Positions 20,830-31,700 of a stretch of DNA of 64,000 bases are shown piece after piece. A program made the translations under genes and the position numbers. How positions within the stretch are numbered: position 1 is the stretch's first letter; each line of letters opens with the position of its first letter. Location: positions 7,502,001-7,566,000 of the forward strand of contig CP053157.1 in the NCBI GenBank assembly GCA_014607495.2, read 5' to 3'. The notes under the pieces are model-generated. The model searched no databases. It worked only from the letters and a program-made list of their open reading frames with translations, and was not told the origin of the DNA. Origin of the DNA: Carposina sasakii. Taxonomy: Eukaryota; Arthropoda; Insecta; Lepidoptera; Carposinidae.

Positions 20830-21031
20830 AAATTTGTACCTCCGAATAGTGACGCCTGGTACAATAAAAAAATTAAACATAGTTTAGTTCATCGTTATTT
20901 TATTCTATTAGTAATAGAAGCCGTTAAATATGAAACATGTTTTTAAATACCATAACTTCAGGATATCTATGAGACTAGTAATGGAATAGGCAAGATATTG
21001 ATTGAAATGTGATTCTTATTTATATCTTCTA

Positions 21032-21160
21032 TCTATACCTACATATAATAAAAATGTAACGGATCGCTGTCTGTACATGGAAGATATATGAGAAAAAATA
21101 TTATAGGAGGCCTTTATCAACGCAATAGTACCCAAAAGAATGATTTTTGGAATTTTACAT
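21032..21160 (+). mobile_element. Helitron-like 5' fragment
   Basis: TCTATACCTACATATAATAA, then AAAATGTAACGGATCGCTGT and TATAGGAGGCCTTTATCAAC as in the 32433 copy, broken at about 21160 where the next retroelement begins. Confidence 0.65.
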
Positions 21161-21164
21161 CTTC

Positions 21165-21420
21165 TTCAGCCTATTGCAGTCCACTGCTGGACGTAGGCCT
21201 CCCCCAGGGCACGCCACAAGGCTACTGCCACAGGGGGGTTTTGCCCATAGTCACCACGCTGGGCAGGCGGGTTGGTGACCGCAGTGTGATTTTCGGACTA
21301 TGTTGTCAGTACGGGAGGCGCTGCTGCCCACCTCCCGGAAACCCTTAATCGCCTCGTACGATACCCACGGGCAGGCGGGGGTGATACAAACTCTACTCTG
21401 CCGGCACCACGCGGCTAATT
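21165..21420 (-). mobile_element. retroelement 3' end, minus orientation
   Basis: Reverse complement of the 11460-11716 unit: AGCCTATTGCAGTCCACTGC, CAGGCGGGTTGGTGACCGC, CTCTACTCTGCCGGCACCAC. It joins the Helitron 5' fragment directly, so it may be inserted into it. Confidence 0.65.
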
Positions 21421-21573
21421 TTACATACCTACATATAATACAAATAAAATAAATATAATTCATTGTAACGATTTCTCGTTAAATTAACTTCATTCATTTC
21501 TATCTGGTGACAGTGAGGATTTACCCGATCGATATAAGCTAAATTTGCCTAACTCTATTAATTACGAACTAAG

Positions 21574-21765
21574 AGAATTATACAGAATGTAGCAAAAGAC
21601 GCATGTTAAGCGAAAACCCATGAAAATAGCCTACTATAAAGAAGTATCTGAAAAAATAAACATGTGATTTTGAGTTTTAAATTCTGGGGACAGGGTCCCT
21701 CTCTACAGTGGGCTCTTTTCATTGCATTTCGCTTAACATTCCCCTTCTGTTACACCCTGTATAAG
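21574..21765. mobile_element. palindromic TA-target MITE, copy 3
   Basis: ATACAGAATGTAGCAAAAGA ... CCCCTTCTGTTACACCCTGT, with TTAAGCGAAAACCCATG mirrored by CATTGCATTTCGCTTAA. Shorter than copies 1 and 2. Confidence 0.75.
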
Positions 21766-22835
21766 TGATGCTCCAGCTAGGTACTTTATATAGATAACAA
21801 TTAAATTAGTTATAAATCGTTTTTTAGTTCTGCTAATATATTGGATGATTCATTCTAATCATATTTTAATTCCCTCTGAATTTAAAACGCCCAATATAGA
21901 TAGATATAAGCAATGAGTCAATTTAAAATGAATAATCAAGTAAACCTAATAATATTTCAAATTGTACTTACCTTATATATTTTGACTAACAAGTACTTAA
22001 TTACTAGATGTTATTATCTCTAAAATGAATTGGTAGACAGAGGTGTTAGTCATCACAACGTTGACATTTTACACCTTTAAATCCTATCTTACTCGTATTA
22101 TTATGTAAATAGTTAATAAGTTTTTATAATACATACACTTACTTATTATAGATACTAGTTTTTTTAGATTCCTTCCGAAATTACATACTATTTATTTTTT
22201 CAAGCAAATTATATTTCTTTCTTCTCTAACATTGACTAATACAATAATAATTGTTTGTTGTGCTATGTTATATGATTGTTGTCGATGTTTTTCGATGCCT
22301 ATTATTAATTTTGTACAGCTTTTGGGTACATGACTTTACTCACGTTTGTTAATTTTTCTATAACATATCAATTTCATACGGGCATCAATCAAAAATTATC
22401 AGTCTATGGGGTAGGTAATAATAAGGTAGCCAGCGATTAGATTAATCGGGAAAAATTAGATATACTAATTACTAGATACGATATTAATACTTATTTTATC
22501 TTAGATTAATTAATTTGACTAGTCTGGTAGGTGCAAAAATATATGTCGCGTGTGCAACTAAAAAAAAACCACATGTGCCGAAATATCAGCTGTCGAATGA
22601 AACTTAGGTAGTTATACAATATTTAATAAAAAAAAAGCATACATTTTAATAATAATAATAAAATATCCTTTGGCGGACACTACACTGCCGTGGACAGCGA
22701 AAGGCCTATGCCCACCACTGCAACTCCTGTGGCCCGGGATAAACAGAGCAGAAAAATTAAAATAAAGCATAGAAAATGTCGCATGAAACTTAGGTAGGTA
22801 TACAATATTTAATAAAAAAAAATCGCACAATCAAG
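21766..22835. other. intergenic AT-rich DNA
   Basis: No gene seen. A repeat-like block at 22660-22745 (GGCGGACACTACACTGCCGT, CCCACCACTGCAACTCCTGT) is of unknown class. A CATGAAACTTAGGTAG... TACAATATTTAATAAAAAAA segment occurs twice, at 22597 and 22782. Confidence 0.4.
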
Positions 22836-22935
22836 GAATTAAATTTTTTTTTTCAAAAAAAAAAATTTTTTTCCCAGCATTTTTTTTTGGCTTTATTTGA
22901 TGTATAGAGTACGTACCCTTCGTTAAGGGTACATT
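22836..22935 (-). mobile_element. split copy of the 'TATACAGGATGTTTTTTCG' MITE, part 1
   Basis: TTTTTTTTGGCTTTATTTGA, then GTATAGAGTACGTACCCTTC is the reverse complement of the left part of 27973-28363. The other part is at 23776-23930 and ends CACCCTGTATAG, so later sequence separates the halves or the parts are rearranged. Confidence 0.6.
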
Positions 22936-23290
22936 TTAATAGGCATAATATTGTCAGATTTAGATGCCAGCAAAATATGTGAAAGGGCACAGAGAGAAAT
23001 GACTATCGAAATTTGACGTCTGACAATATAAGCAAAATATACACACCTTCTTCCTGCCCTTTTTCCAATCATTTTACCTCTTCCTCTTACCCTAACGGAA
23101 CATATAATTACACGACTTAATTTATTATCTTATTATCTCCATCTTCATAAGCCCGATCGTATTCAGACCCTCGTTTCCTTCGGACATGGCGGCAGATGTT
23201 ATGTTTTATATGTAGGTGATCAAAACGCTCAGTAAAAGTATAAAAACAGACTACATGTGCCTACAATATTTGAGGATTGCCCTCAATCTC
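22936..23290 (-). mobile_element. rearranged copy of the 900-bp TIR element
   Basis: Contains AGGCATAATATTGTCAGATT, GGGCACAGAGAGAAATGACT, TTTACCTCTTCCTCTTACC and GTAGGTGATCAAAACGCTCA in the order of 13449-14309, with an internal deletion near 23155 (GCCCGATCGTATTCAGACCC). The TIR ends are not seen. Confidence 0.65.
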
Positions 23291-23322
23291 AACGCATACC
23301 ACAAACTATTAAAAAAATCATA

Positions 23323-23697
23323 ACGTTACTAATTTATCTACTTAATACATATTAAATATCTCAAATTATTTAAATATTTACAACTTAATACCTAATACTG
23401 AAAATTTTTTGGAGTCGGTGCCAGCCTAGGTAACGTAGTCTGTTGTGTTGATGGACGCGCGTGGCTGGCAAAGCCACACACACGGCAAAATATGGTGTAG
23501 AAAGCTTTAATGCAATTTCCTATTCTTGATTTTATTATTTAGTGTGGGTAGTTTTTTTAAAAATTTGTTTGGCTCCCGACTCCAAAAAATAAGATAATTA
23601 TAAATATTTAAATAGGTACTTTGTTACAGTATTAGGTATTAAGTTGTAAATATTTAAATAATTTGAGATATTTAATATGTATTAAGTAATAAGCGTT
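23323..23697. mobile_element. fold-back element with about 70-bp AT-rich inverted arms
   Basis: AATACATATTAAATATCTCA, AATTATTTAAATATTTACAA and CTTAATACCTAATACTG on the left are mirrored by CAGTATTAGGTATTAAGTTG and TTTGAGATATTTAATATGTA on the right. Just inside are TTTTTTGGAGTCGG and CCGACTCCAAAAAA, also inverted. The interior carries a GTGGCTGGCAAAGCCAC hairpin. Non-coding. Confidence 0.75.
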
Positions 23698-23775
23698 ATT
23701 TACTTTTTAGTTAAAGTTTGAAGTCATTTTTTTTTAAAGTTTATTTCTCGATTTTTAGTTGTGTTAATAAATCTC

Positions 23776-23930
23776 ATTCACGATCATTTTTTTTTTTAGA
23801 CGCGCGTAAACTAGACACTATAAATTTCGCCAGATCAAGTAATTAAAATTTAAAAAAAAATAAAAATTCCAAGCATTTTTTTGGCAAAAACCGACGTTAA
23901 TGGTGGCCACAAAAAAACACCCTGTATAGT
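23776..23930 (-). mobile_element. split copy of the 'TATACAGGATGTTTTTTCG' MITE, part 2
   Basis: AGACACTATAAATTTCGCCA and GATCAAGTAATT are the reverse complement of the middle of 27973-28363. ACGTTAATGGTGGCCAC with AAACACCCTGTATAG resembles the element end. Confidence 0.5.
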
Positions 23931-24620
23931 TTCCAATTGCAGTACCGTCCCCTAACTCCCCTCAGCACAGCATGAGCCTATATAGTTTCCATCGACCAAT
24001 TGCAGTACTGTCTCCCAAAAGTTCTGTAGCTTCATCATCAGCACAGCAGCTAATTGATTCAAGTAACACGTTTAGCCCTGCATACTACTAATTTCCAATT
24101 TTGCTTCATCTCAGCACAGCAGCAAAATATATACACACTAATAAATAGTTCGACCAACGTTACCGTTAAGGAGTTCTGTAGCTTCATCATCAGCCGTATC
24201 CCAACTCCTAACCGCTAAGGAGTTCTGTAGCTTAACCATCATCACAGCAGCACGAATTTTAGAAGGCCCTACATACCATAATATTGACCAATTCACTGTC
24301 TCCCAATAACCGTTAGAGTTCTGTGCTTCATCCAGCAAATTATTAAATCTAAATAGTTTCCATTGCCACATGTATCCCAACTCCTAACGAAAGGGCACAG
24401 AGAGAAATTACACAAGTTAGCCCTTCTATATAGTTTCCTGCAATTGCCTGTCCCAACTCCCAATCATTTTCAGCACAGCAGCACGATATTGATTCTCTTC
24501 CTCTTACCATCACCATCTTACTTCGGCTTCATCATCACACGGCAGATATTGATTTAACGCAACTAATAAATAGTTTTTCGACCAATTGCACTGTCTCCGA
24601 CTTAATTTATTATCTTATTA
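23931..24620. other. interleaved mosaic of a satellite-like repeat and TIR-element pieces
   Basis: Repeated words include TTCTGTAGCTTCATCATCAG, CAGCACAGCAGC, ATAGTTTCC, CCAATTGCA and TGTCTCCCAA. Between them sit short blocks of the TIR element of 13449-14309 in the right order: CATAATATTG, CAGCAAATTATTAAAT, GCCACATG, ACGAAAGGGCACAGAGAG, CTCTTCCTCTTACCAT, ACCATCTTACTT, CGACTTAATTTATTAT. Ordered alternation of two sequences at a 10-30 bp scale is unlike normal insertion. See findings. Confidence 0.6.
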
Positions 24621-25125
24621 TCTCCATCTTCATAAGCCTATTGCAGTCCACTACTCTGAACCTAGGCCTCCTCTGCCATAGGGGGATTTTGTTACTAAAA
24701 AGTTCCACTATCTGTTTTTCGGCGGCTCCATAATCAGACCCTTGTTTCCTTCATATTATGTGTAGCTGACCAAAATTCTCTATAAAAATCTAAAAACCGA
24801 CTACTCGTGCCTATAATATTTGAGGAGATCCCTAGATTCCTTAGAGATTCCATCATCAGATGTTATGTTTTATATGTAGGTGATCAAAACGCTCAGTAAA
24901 AGTGTAAAAACAGACTACATGTGCCTACAATATTTGAGGATTGCCCTCGATTTCTCCAAGATCCCATCATCAGATCCTGATATGGTGAATATGGGACCAA
25001 CTTGGAAGCATACCATGACAAACTATAAAAAAAATTGAAATCGGTTCATAAATGACGGAGTTCTGAGGTAACACACATACATACAGACGAATTGATAACC
25101 TCTCCTTTTTGAAGTCGGTTAAAAA
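24621..25125 (-). mobile_element. right-hand part of the 900-bp TIR element
   Basis: Colinear with 13790-14309: AGCCTATTGCAGTCCACTAC, ATCTGTTTTTCGGCGGCTCC, AGATGTTATGTTTTATATGT, ACGGAGTTCTGAGGTAACAC, and ends TTTTTGAAGTCGGTT, a TIR. It lacks the poly-A-rich insertion found near 14240 in the other copy. Confidence 0.7.
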
Positions 25126-26399
25126 TAATAGAAATGTAAAATGTGAGGTATGAATATACATCACAGGCACAGGTGAACTCTCGAAGACTCTCAGAATCCG
25201 ATGGGAATGAAAGCCAACACGTCCGGAGAAATAAACACACGTTTTGTGTACACAAGTAAGTACCTAACGGAGGGTTACTTACAGTTACTATATCCTTTAT
25301 TCAATCAGTTTTGTGTTCATAATGAAAAATCTTTACACTTAAAATATTCGTATTTATCTCGAATTAATAGATTATCAAGTTATGCGAGATTAATGCTTAT
25401 CATACCGTAACATAAAGTATTTAGATAATATTTATCTTCATCTAGAAAATAAAGATCGATCACGATTTATACGTACATGGTTTCACACGAAAATTTATTA
25501 GAATTAATTAGTATTAATTAATAGTATTTTCAAATGGTCTGATTGAGAATACGATTTTACTGATATAAGCGAACTATAGTACGACAAGCGATTCGCTTAA
25601 TGTAATATACGTTTTGCTTCTCCGACGACGTACAAAGTCTATAGGTATTAGGCGAAGAAAAATTATATTATTCAGCATTTTTATAAAAAGAAGGAAAATT
25701 TCATTCTTACTGAAATTATAAATTCGAAAGTAATTCAGTCTGTCTATTGTGCTTCCACGTCATAACTACTTAGTAGGTAGACTAGAGCCTAAGAAAAGAC
25801 ATTGGCTACACCTGGAAATAATGTTTTTTCCCGGAAAATTTCGAAATCTTGGAGTCTTCGCAGATGGAACCGCAGGCGTCCACTAGTATTTTCTATGTGA
25901 ATGAGTCTTAACAGCTAAATGCATGGACCCACCTCCAGTGCAGCGCGTCAGCATACTAGAGCTATTTTCTATTGTATTCACAAGATGGTATGAGTCTCTG
26001 ATATTATGAAATGGTCGAATTCATGAACAGTCATTTACTAAATGCATGGCTTTATCTACCCACCTCATAATCAGTGCGGTGTAAAATTGCGCGTAAGCGC
26101 AGCATGCTCTAGAGCTACGATGTGCTACGAAGCTACGAACTACGAAGAAGCTACTACGAAAAGGATTGTATTCTCAAGTTTTATGGTATGCATATATGTA
26201 CTAACAACCAATTTCAATAACCGATCTCGAGAGATTTTTGGATAATTCAGATTCTATCTTCAATGTTTTCATACAAAATTTCAAATTTGTAATAAAACAA
26301 TCCGTGATTCTTTATAATCCCTAGTATTGAAATTGGCCGCATTGGCTTCGAAACATTTGATTCTATTTTATTGGATACTAGCAGTCGTTGTAAGGATGT
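25126..26399. other. intergenic DNA between the NAT copies
   Basis: No coding exon supported. A strong donor-like CAAGTAAGTAC is at about 25252, preceded by an ATG at 25201, but its phase does not fit exon 1 of copy B. A Helitron-like 3' end (CCGCAGGCGTCCACTAGT) ends near 25886. Confidence 0.4.
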
Positions 26400-26865
26400 T
26401 TAGGCTATACAGGGTGTAAAAAAGAGTCATCATCATTCATCATTCTCAGTCTTGAGAAGCCTTGAAAAAAGAATACCTACCTATGTTAGGCGAAATGTCA
26501 TGAAAATAGTCCACTATGGAAAATCTGTTCACATAATTTGAGGGTCGAAATCACATGTTTATTCTTCCAGATAGTATGGAGAATTATAAAACAAGTGAGT
26601 GATTTTAATTTAAACACATACACACAGTCGTGTTCCCGAAATGAGCTAGCCAGAACTACGGGATCATAAAGTAGATCTCACAGCCACAGTCTTCTATTTT
26701 ATATTATTACATATTTATATTATTATTTTTAAATATAAAATGCATATTTATAAACATTCATTTAAACTTCAAAAAAAATATATAAAATTTCGTGTCTCAA
26801 ATTTTCTGAGTAGATTCTTTATTGTGGGCAATTTTTCATGCCCCTTTTGTAACATTTTGTATACT
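26400..26865. mobile_element. palindromic TA-target MITE, copy 4, interrupted
   Basis: The left half starts TATACAGGGTGTAAAAAAGA and includes GGTCGAAATCACATGTTTAT. The right half includes TTTCGTGTCTCAAATTTTCT and ends CCTTTTGTAACATTTTGTAT. Sequence at 26617-26690 is the 'CACACGGCTGTGTTCCCGAA' repeat, so that repeat appears to have inserted into the MITE. Confidence 0.6.
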
Positions 26866-27189
26866 AATTGTTAAGTTGCATCAAAATTTGTTCAGCAGTT
26901 TTTGTGAATGAAAGAGTAGCAAACATCTAAACATCTTCACAGTCTCACGTTTAGGATTTACAATTTTTTGTACTTATTTTAGTTTTTAGTCGAAGTCGGC
27001 ACATGCAGCTCAGTACTCGTAGATAAGTAAATTGATACCAAAATTTATCTACGACGTATTTTCAATTCCGTCACTATTATCTTATCTTATAAATATTTAT
27101 TAATCTATTCAGTTGAAAAACTCTGCTTACACAGGGAGTGCATTGCATGATGTATCTTATTTTAAGACATACCTTGTATACACATGTGT

Positions 27190-27335
27190 ATTAAGCACAC
27201 ACGCACACACACGACACACGGCTGTGTTTCCGGAATGTAGTAGATAACCAGATAACTGAAGGATCATAATGGAACAACAACTTGTCACTGGTCATTTATA
27301 TCTGTTCCCACTAGCGTAGTGGCTGTGGTATCTCA
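27190..27335 (+). repeat. dispersed repeat 'CACACGGCTGTGTTCCCGAA', copy 3
   Basis: CA-rich lead-in (CACACACGACACACGGCTGT), GTTTCCGGAATGTAGTAGAT, CAACTTGTCACTGGTCATTT, CCACTAGCGTAGTGGCTGTG. Confidence 0.45.
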
Positions 27336-27473
27336 CTTCTGGCTATCCCATACCTTGTTTATCATTATTGTAAATGACAAACCGCACTTTAGTACAAAAG
27401 TAGTCATTAGAAACCATATTGTTCTTTTCATTAATGTTTTGCAATAATCAAATAAACGAAAAGTCATCCTCAT

Positions 27474-27753
27474 CTGGGGGTCAATTCTTGAAAATTTTTG
27501 AGCTGAAACGCAACTACTAACGAACCGTTAACGAAAGGCGGAGCGAAGCAATATATACTTACCGCTTGAGTAATAAGGTATATTTTAGCATGCATCGGTC
27601 GCGAGTATGACAGAATAAAAACAAATATCTGTCTCGTGCTGAAATGTGTCTAATTACGTCACCGTAAAGTAATTATTGCTATGTTCTGAGCTTCTACAAC
27701 GGTTCCGTTTCGGCTTCGTTCCGACTCGAGACTTTTCGAGAATTGGCCCCCTG
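27474..27753 (+). mobile_element. MITE with GGGGGTCAATTCT ends
   Basis: CTGGGGGTCAATTCTTGAAA and TTTCGAGAATTGGCCCCCTG are inverted ends with few mismatches over 21 bp. The interior matches the reverse complement of 9661-9885. No clear TSD. Confidence 0.65.
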
Positions 27754-27972
27754 TCCGTGGTGCACCCTGCAGCTATTTAACCGAGCGGGGCTCTGACGCT
27801 CAAAGCTTATAATGGCCTATTTAGAATGACTCGGTATCTCCCATTGGATACGTGGTGGGTGTGAATTGCATACCTCTGCCCAACATCTTTGGGGGCTGAT
27901 GGGCGTAACTATAAACACATTCGCGATAGACAAAACTTATTCTTATTCTTGTACAATACACATAATATTTAG

Positions 27973-28363
27973 TATACAGGATGTTTTTTCGTTGCCACCA
28001 TTAACGAAGGGTACGTACTCTATACATCAAATAAAGTAAGTTTATGCCAAAAAAAATGCTGGGAAACAATGTAAATTTTTTTGATTTTTTTTAAATTACT
28101 TGATCGGGCGAAATTTATAGTGTCCAGTGTTTATGCTGGTTTTTTCATAGACAGATATTAATTATTTCTCGTGAAAAAATCTTGCTACACGCGTCAATGT
28201 GCATTTATGCAGAAAAACGCAGTCTATTTACTCAACTTTGGACCCTAATATTTTGGAAACCAGACACTTACCAGGTATGCTTCCATGGAGAAAAATTATC
28301 GTGATGATGAGGAGATTCCATAGTTTTTGGGAACATTGGCGACCAAAAATCACCCTGTACATA
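27973..28363 (+). mobile_element. TA-target MITE, family 'TATACAGGATGTTTTTTCG', copy 2
   Basis: Starts TATACAGGATGTTTTTTCGT and ends ACCCTGTACATA. Colinear with 6418-6790 along its length. It lies about 340 bp upstream of the first recognised exon of NAT copy B. Confidence 0.8.
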
Positions 28364-28704
28364 GAGACAGTATGTTGAACCAGAAATCTGGTCATAATTC
28401 TTCTATAAAATTGTTCACCTCAGCCCGGCATGGTACTCAGATTTTGGGTTCGATAACAAAATACATGGTCATTGCGTATGATATCTTGATAATTTACCTA
28501 TCTTTTGATAGGTAGATACACATTATGGTTTTATCATTAGGCACATTATAAAAAGTGTTAAAACTAGTTAACATATTCTCATTGTTTAAGCGCATCTCTG
28601 TGCGCACATCGGGTGCTGAAATGGTGACTTTTTTTACTAATATCCAATAAATTATATGTATTAAGTACTTTAGTGCAATATTATACAAGTTGTTTGTTCC
28701 TTAG

Positions 28705-31700
28705 GACTCAAATTCGGCGGAGGCTGGTCAAAATGGGAATGGAGTGAACGGGGCGTTCGACCCTTCTCCAGAAAAGCTGGACGTAAAACCTTCTAAACTG
28801 CAGCCAGAGTTTACTGATGTATCCAAGGTAAGTAATAAAAACCTTTTGAATGTCTTACACTCAATTTCAGTTCATACAATATAGAGAATTAAAAAACTGT
28901 TTATTTTTATCACATTTTTTTAACTAAATAAAATTGTATTAGGCGTTACAATTCGAAAGTTCAAACATTCAACAAGGATTCAGTGAAGGGTTTAGGGCCC
29001 GGTGGTAGGCGAACCCTTGTTGCACATTTTTTTCTTCAAAAAATCTCTTGGTATCGGTTAATATTTAAAAAATTTTCTCTTTGATACTTATAGATAAATA
29101 GATCTTTCGTCTCTCATTTGTAAAAACGTTAGATGGACCAAATAACAGTACATAATTGTAAAATATATCTATCTAAGTAATCTAACTGTAAAATTTTCCT
29201 TTTCTGTAGTTAGGTGCTAAATAGGAGCAAGTATTTTTTGCTCTTTATACGTAGGTAGGTACGTAGCTAAACCATATCTACGACATAGAAACAGGTAACG
29301 GATTTCTTTTAAAACCAGATAATATGTTACATGGTTTTGGTACATGACCGTATCGTGTAGCATGCGCGTCTCTAATATTGTTGATAATGCATTACACCGC
29401 GTAACGTCGTTATGAGAAAAAGGAATCGTAGTTCAAGTACTAGCTAACTAGTACGCTAGCACACAGAGCACTAGGATGACAACAAATCTTCTATAGTATA
29501 AAAATGAACCGCTACATGTGTTGCTAAGCGCAAATCGCGAGAACGGCTAAACCCTTTTCGCTAATTCTTTTTTTAGACTATTTCTTGAAGTACGAGGATG
29601 GTTCTTACGGAGAGAAAAATGAAAAAAATTGCTTTTTCCACTTTTTTATAGCAGCGGTCCACGACTTTGTTCTCGTAAAAGGGCATTACAGCCGTGCAAA
29701 GCCGGGGCGGATCCCCAGTTTATAATAAATACTTATCGTAGATATAACGTTATAATGGACTAGCGGACCCGACAGACGTTGTCCTGTCCCACGTCTTAAA
29801 TGCAAACTTTCTGAAATAAGCTGTAACAATATGAACCGTTATTAAAAAATTGTCTAATTGACCGAATTGTGAATCTAAACCATTTTTGAACCCACTTGAA
29901 CACACACTAAAAAAAATCATCAAAATCGGTTTAGCCGTTTTAGAAGAACTTCAATTACAAACACACGAACAGAAGATTTAATTAATTATATAAAGATAAA
30001 GGAAACATTTCCTTGTAAGTATAACAACCATCTACCGGGCGTAACTGAAACTATTATCCTTGTGAGACAAATCTTCTGTTAGTGTGTTTGTAATTGAACT
30101 ACTTCTAAACGGCTGGACCGATTTTAATGAAATTTTTCGTGTGTCTTCAAATACGTTGGAGAATTGTTTACATTTATTATTCGGTCAACGACATTTTATT
30201 ATTTCTGCAGTCCACGCGGGCGGAGTTCAAAAACATTATTCAGTTGACCGAATTGTGAATCTAAAACCATCCTCGAATCAAAATCTGTCCAGCCGTTTAG
30301 AAGGAAAACCATTACAAACGCAAGAATATAAGATTTATTTATGTACGGAAAATAAAACATTTCCGAGATATAACAACCATCTACCGGGCCTAATTGAAAC
30401 TAAAGTATATTTTTGAATATTCGACACAGCGACTGCACTGCATTCTGGCGGATCCTATATAAAAAATTCTAACATGTGAAGCTAATCTATCCTCGCACCA
30501 ACTTAAACATACACATAAAATTTCATCAAAATTGGTCCAGCCGTTTAGAAGGAGTTCAATTAAAACCACGCGAAAAGAAGATTTTTATATATTAAGATGA
30601 GACACAGAAAGTAGGGTTACTTATGTACCGAGATACTTTTTTGCCTTGTAAACCTTCGCATAAATGGAAACTTGAGCCCGCGATACTGTGAAAAGTTAAA
30701 AAAATATAAGGAATTACCTATGTATATGACATGGTTTTGCTTGCGTCTTCGGAGGAGGAGTTGCAGGAGATGGTAACAAAAATGCATGAATCATTTCAAA
30801 GTAAAGGGATGAAGATGAATGTAATTAAGACGAAAGTGATGGTTTTTGAAAAGGATGAGGTAATGGCGAATTGCAAAATAATGATTGGCGAAGAAAGATT
30901 GGAACAAGTGACTGAGTTCGTGTATCTGGGGACTTTGTTTACAAGGGATGGCTGTTCATGGAAGTGTTTTGGTGCCGACTCTTATGTATGGAAGTGAAAG
31001 TTGGGTATGGCAGAAACCAAAACAATGAGAGCATTAAGAAGTATGTGTGGAGTCACTTTGAAAGATAGGATAAGAAATGAGGTGATCAGAAAGAAGTGTG
31101 GTATAAATGAGGACGTGGTGACGAAGATTGAGAAGGGTATGTTGAGGTGGTTTGGGCATGTGGAGAGGATGAGTGAAAGTAGACTGACAAAGAAAGTGCA
31201 CAACGGAAGAGTGGATGGAAGGGTTGGAAGGGGAAGACCTCGCCGGACTTTCACCGATCAAATTGGTGAAATTCTAAAGAAAGGTCAGGTCAAGAGTACC
31301 CTAAACCGACGAGCGTGCATGAAGAATATCATGAAAGTAGATGAAGCGAAAGAGGTGTGTCAGGATCGTAGCAAATGGAGATCCGTGATCTCTGCCTACC
31401 CCTCTGGGAAAGAGGCGTAATTATTATGTATGTATGTATGTATATGTAATTACCTATGTACCTAATAATACCTACGGACAGAGGTACCGTCAAGATTAGA
31501 GCCGCTACTACTAGGGCCGACTTTTCTACCCGTTAGCTGCCGGCTGAATTTCATAGCGTGCCGACATCGGTTCAACAACTAGTGCCAGAAACGGAAGTAA
31601 GCCTCGATGACGGTACCTCCAGAACACTCAAGGAAACACAAATGCATAGTCGGGAGCAGTTAATGTGTTAGATATTTTCCTGCCTGCCTTTTAAGCAACA

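Noticed and set aside
20563..20887. About 100-codon frames on both strands that look like each other
   Set aside because: They exist only because of the 52-bp inverted repeat. No start context, splice sites or family match.
25201..25410. ATG-containing frame with a strong GTAAGTAC donor, tested as first exon of NAT copy B
   Set aside because: The donor leaves phase 1, while exon 28705-28827 needs phase 0. Joining them hits a stop inside that exon. It could be a non-coding exon at most.
30982..31261. Minus-strand frames over the LINE fragment
   Set aside because: Antisense shadows of the plus-strand LINE C-terminal frame.
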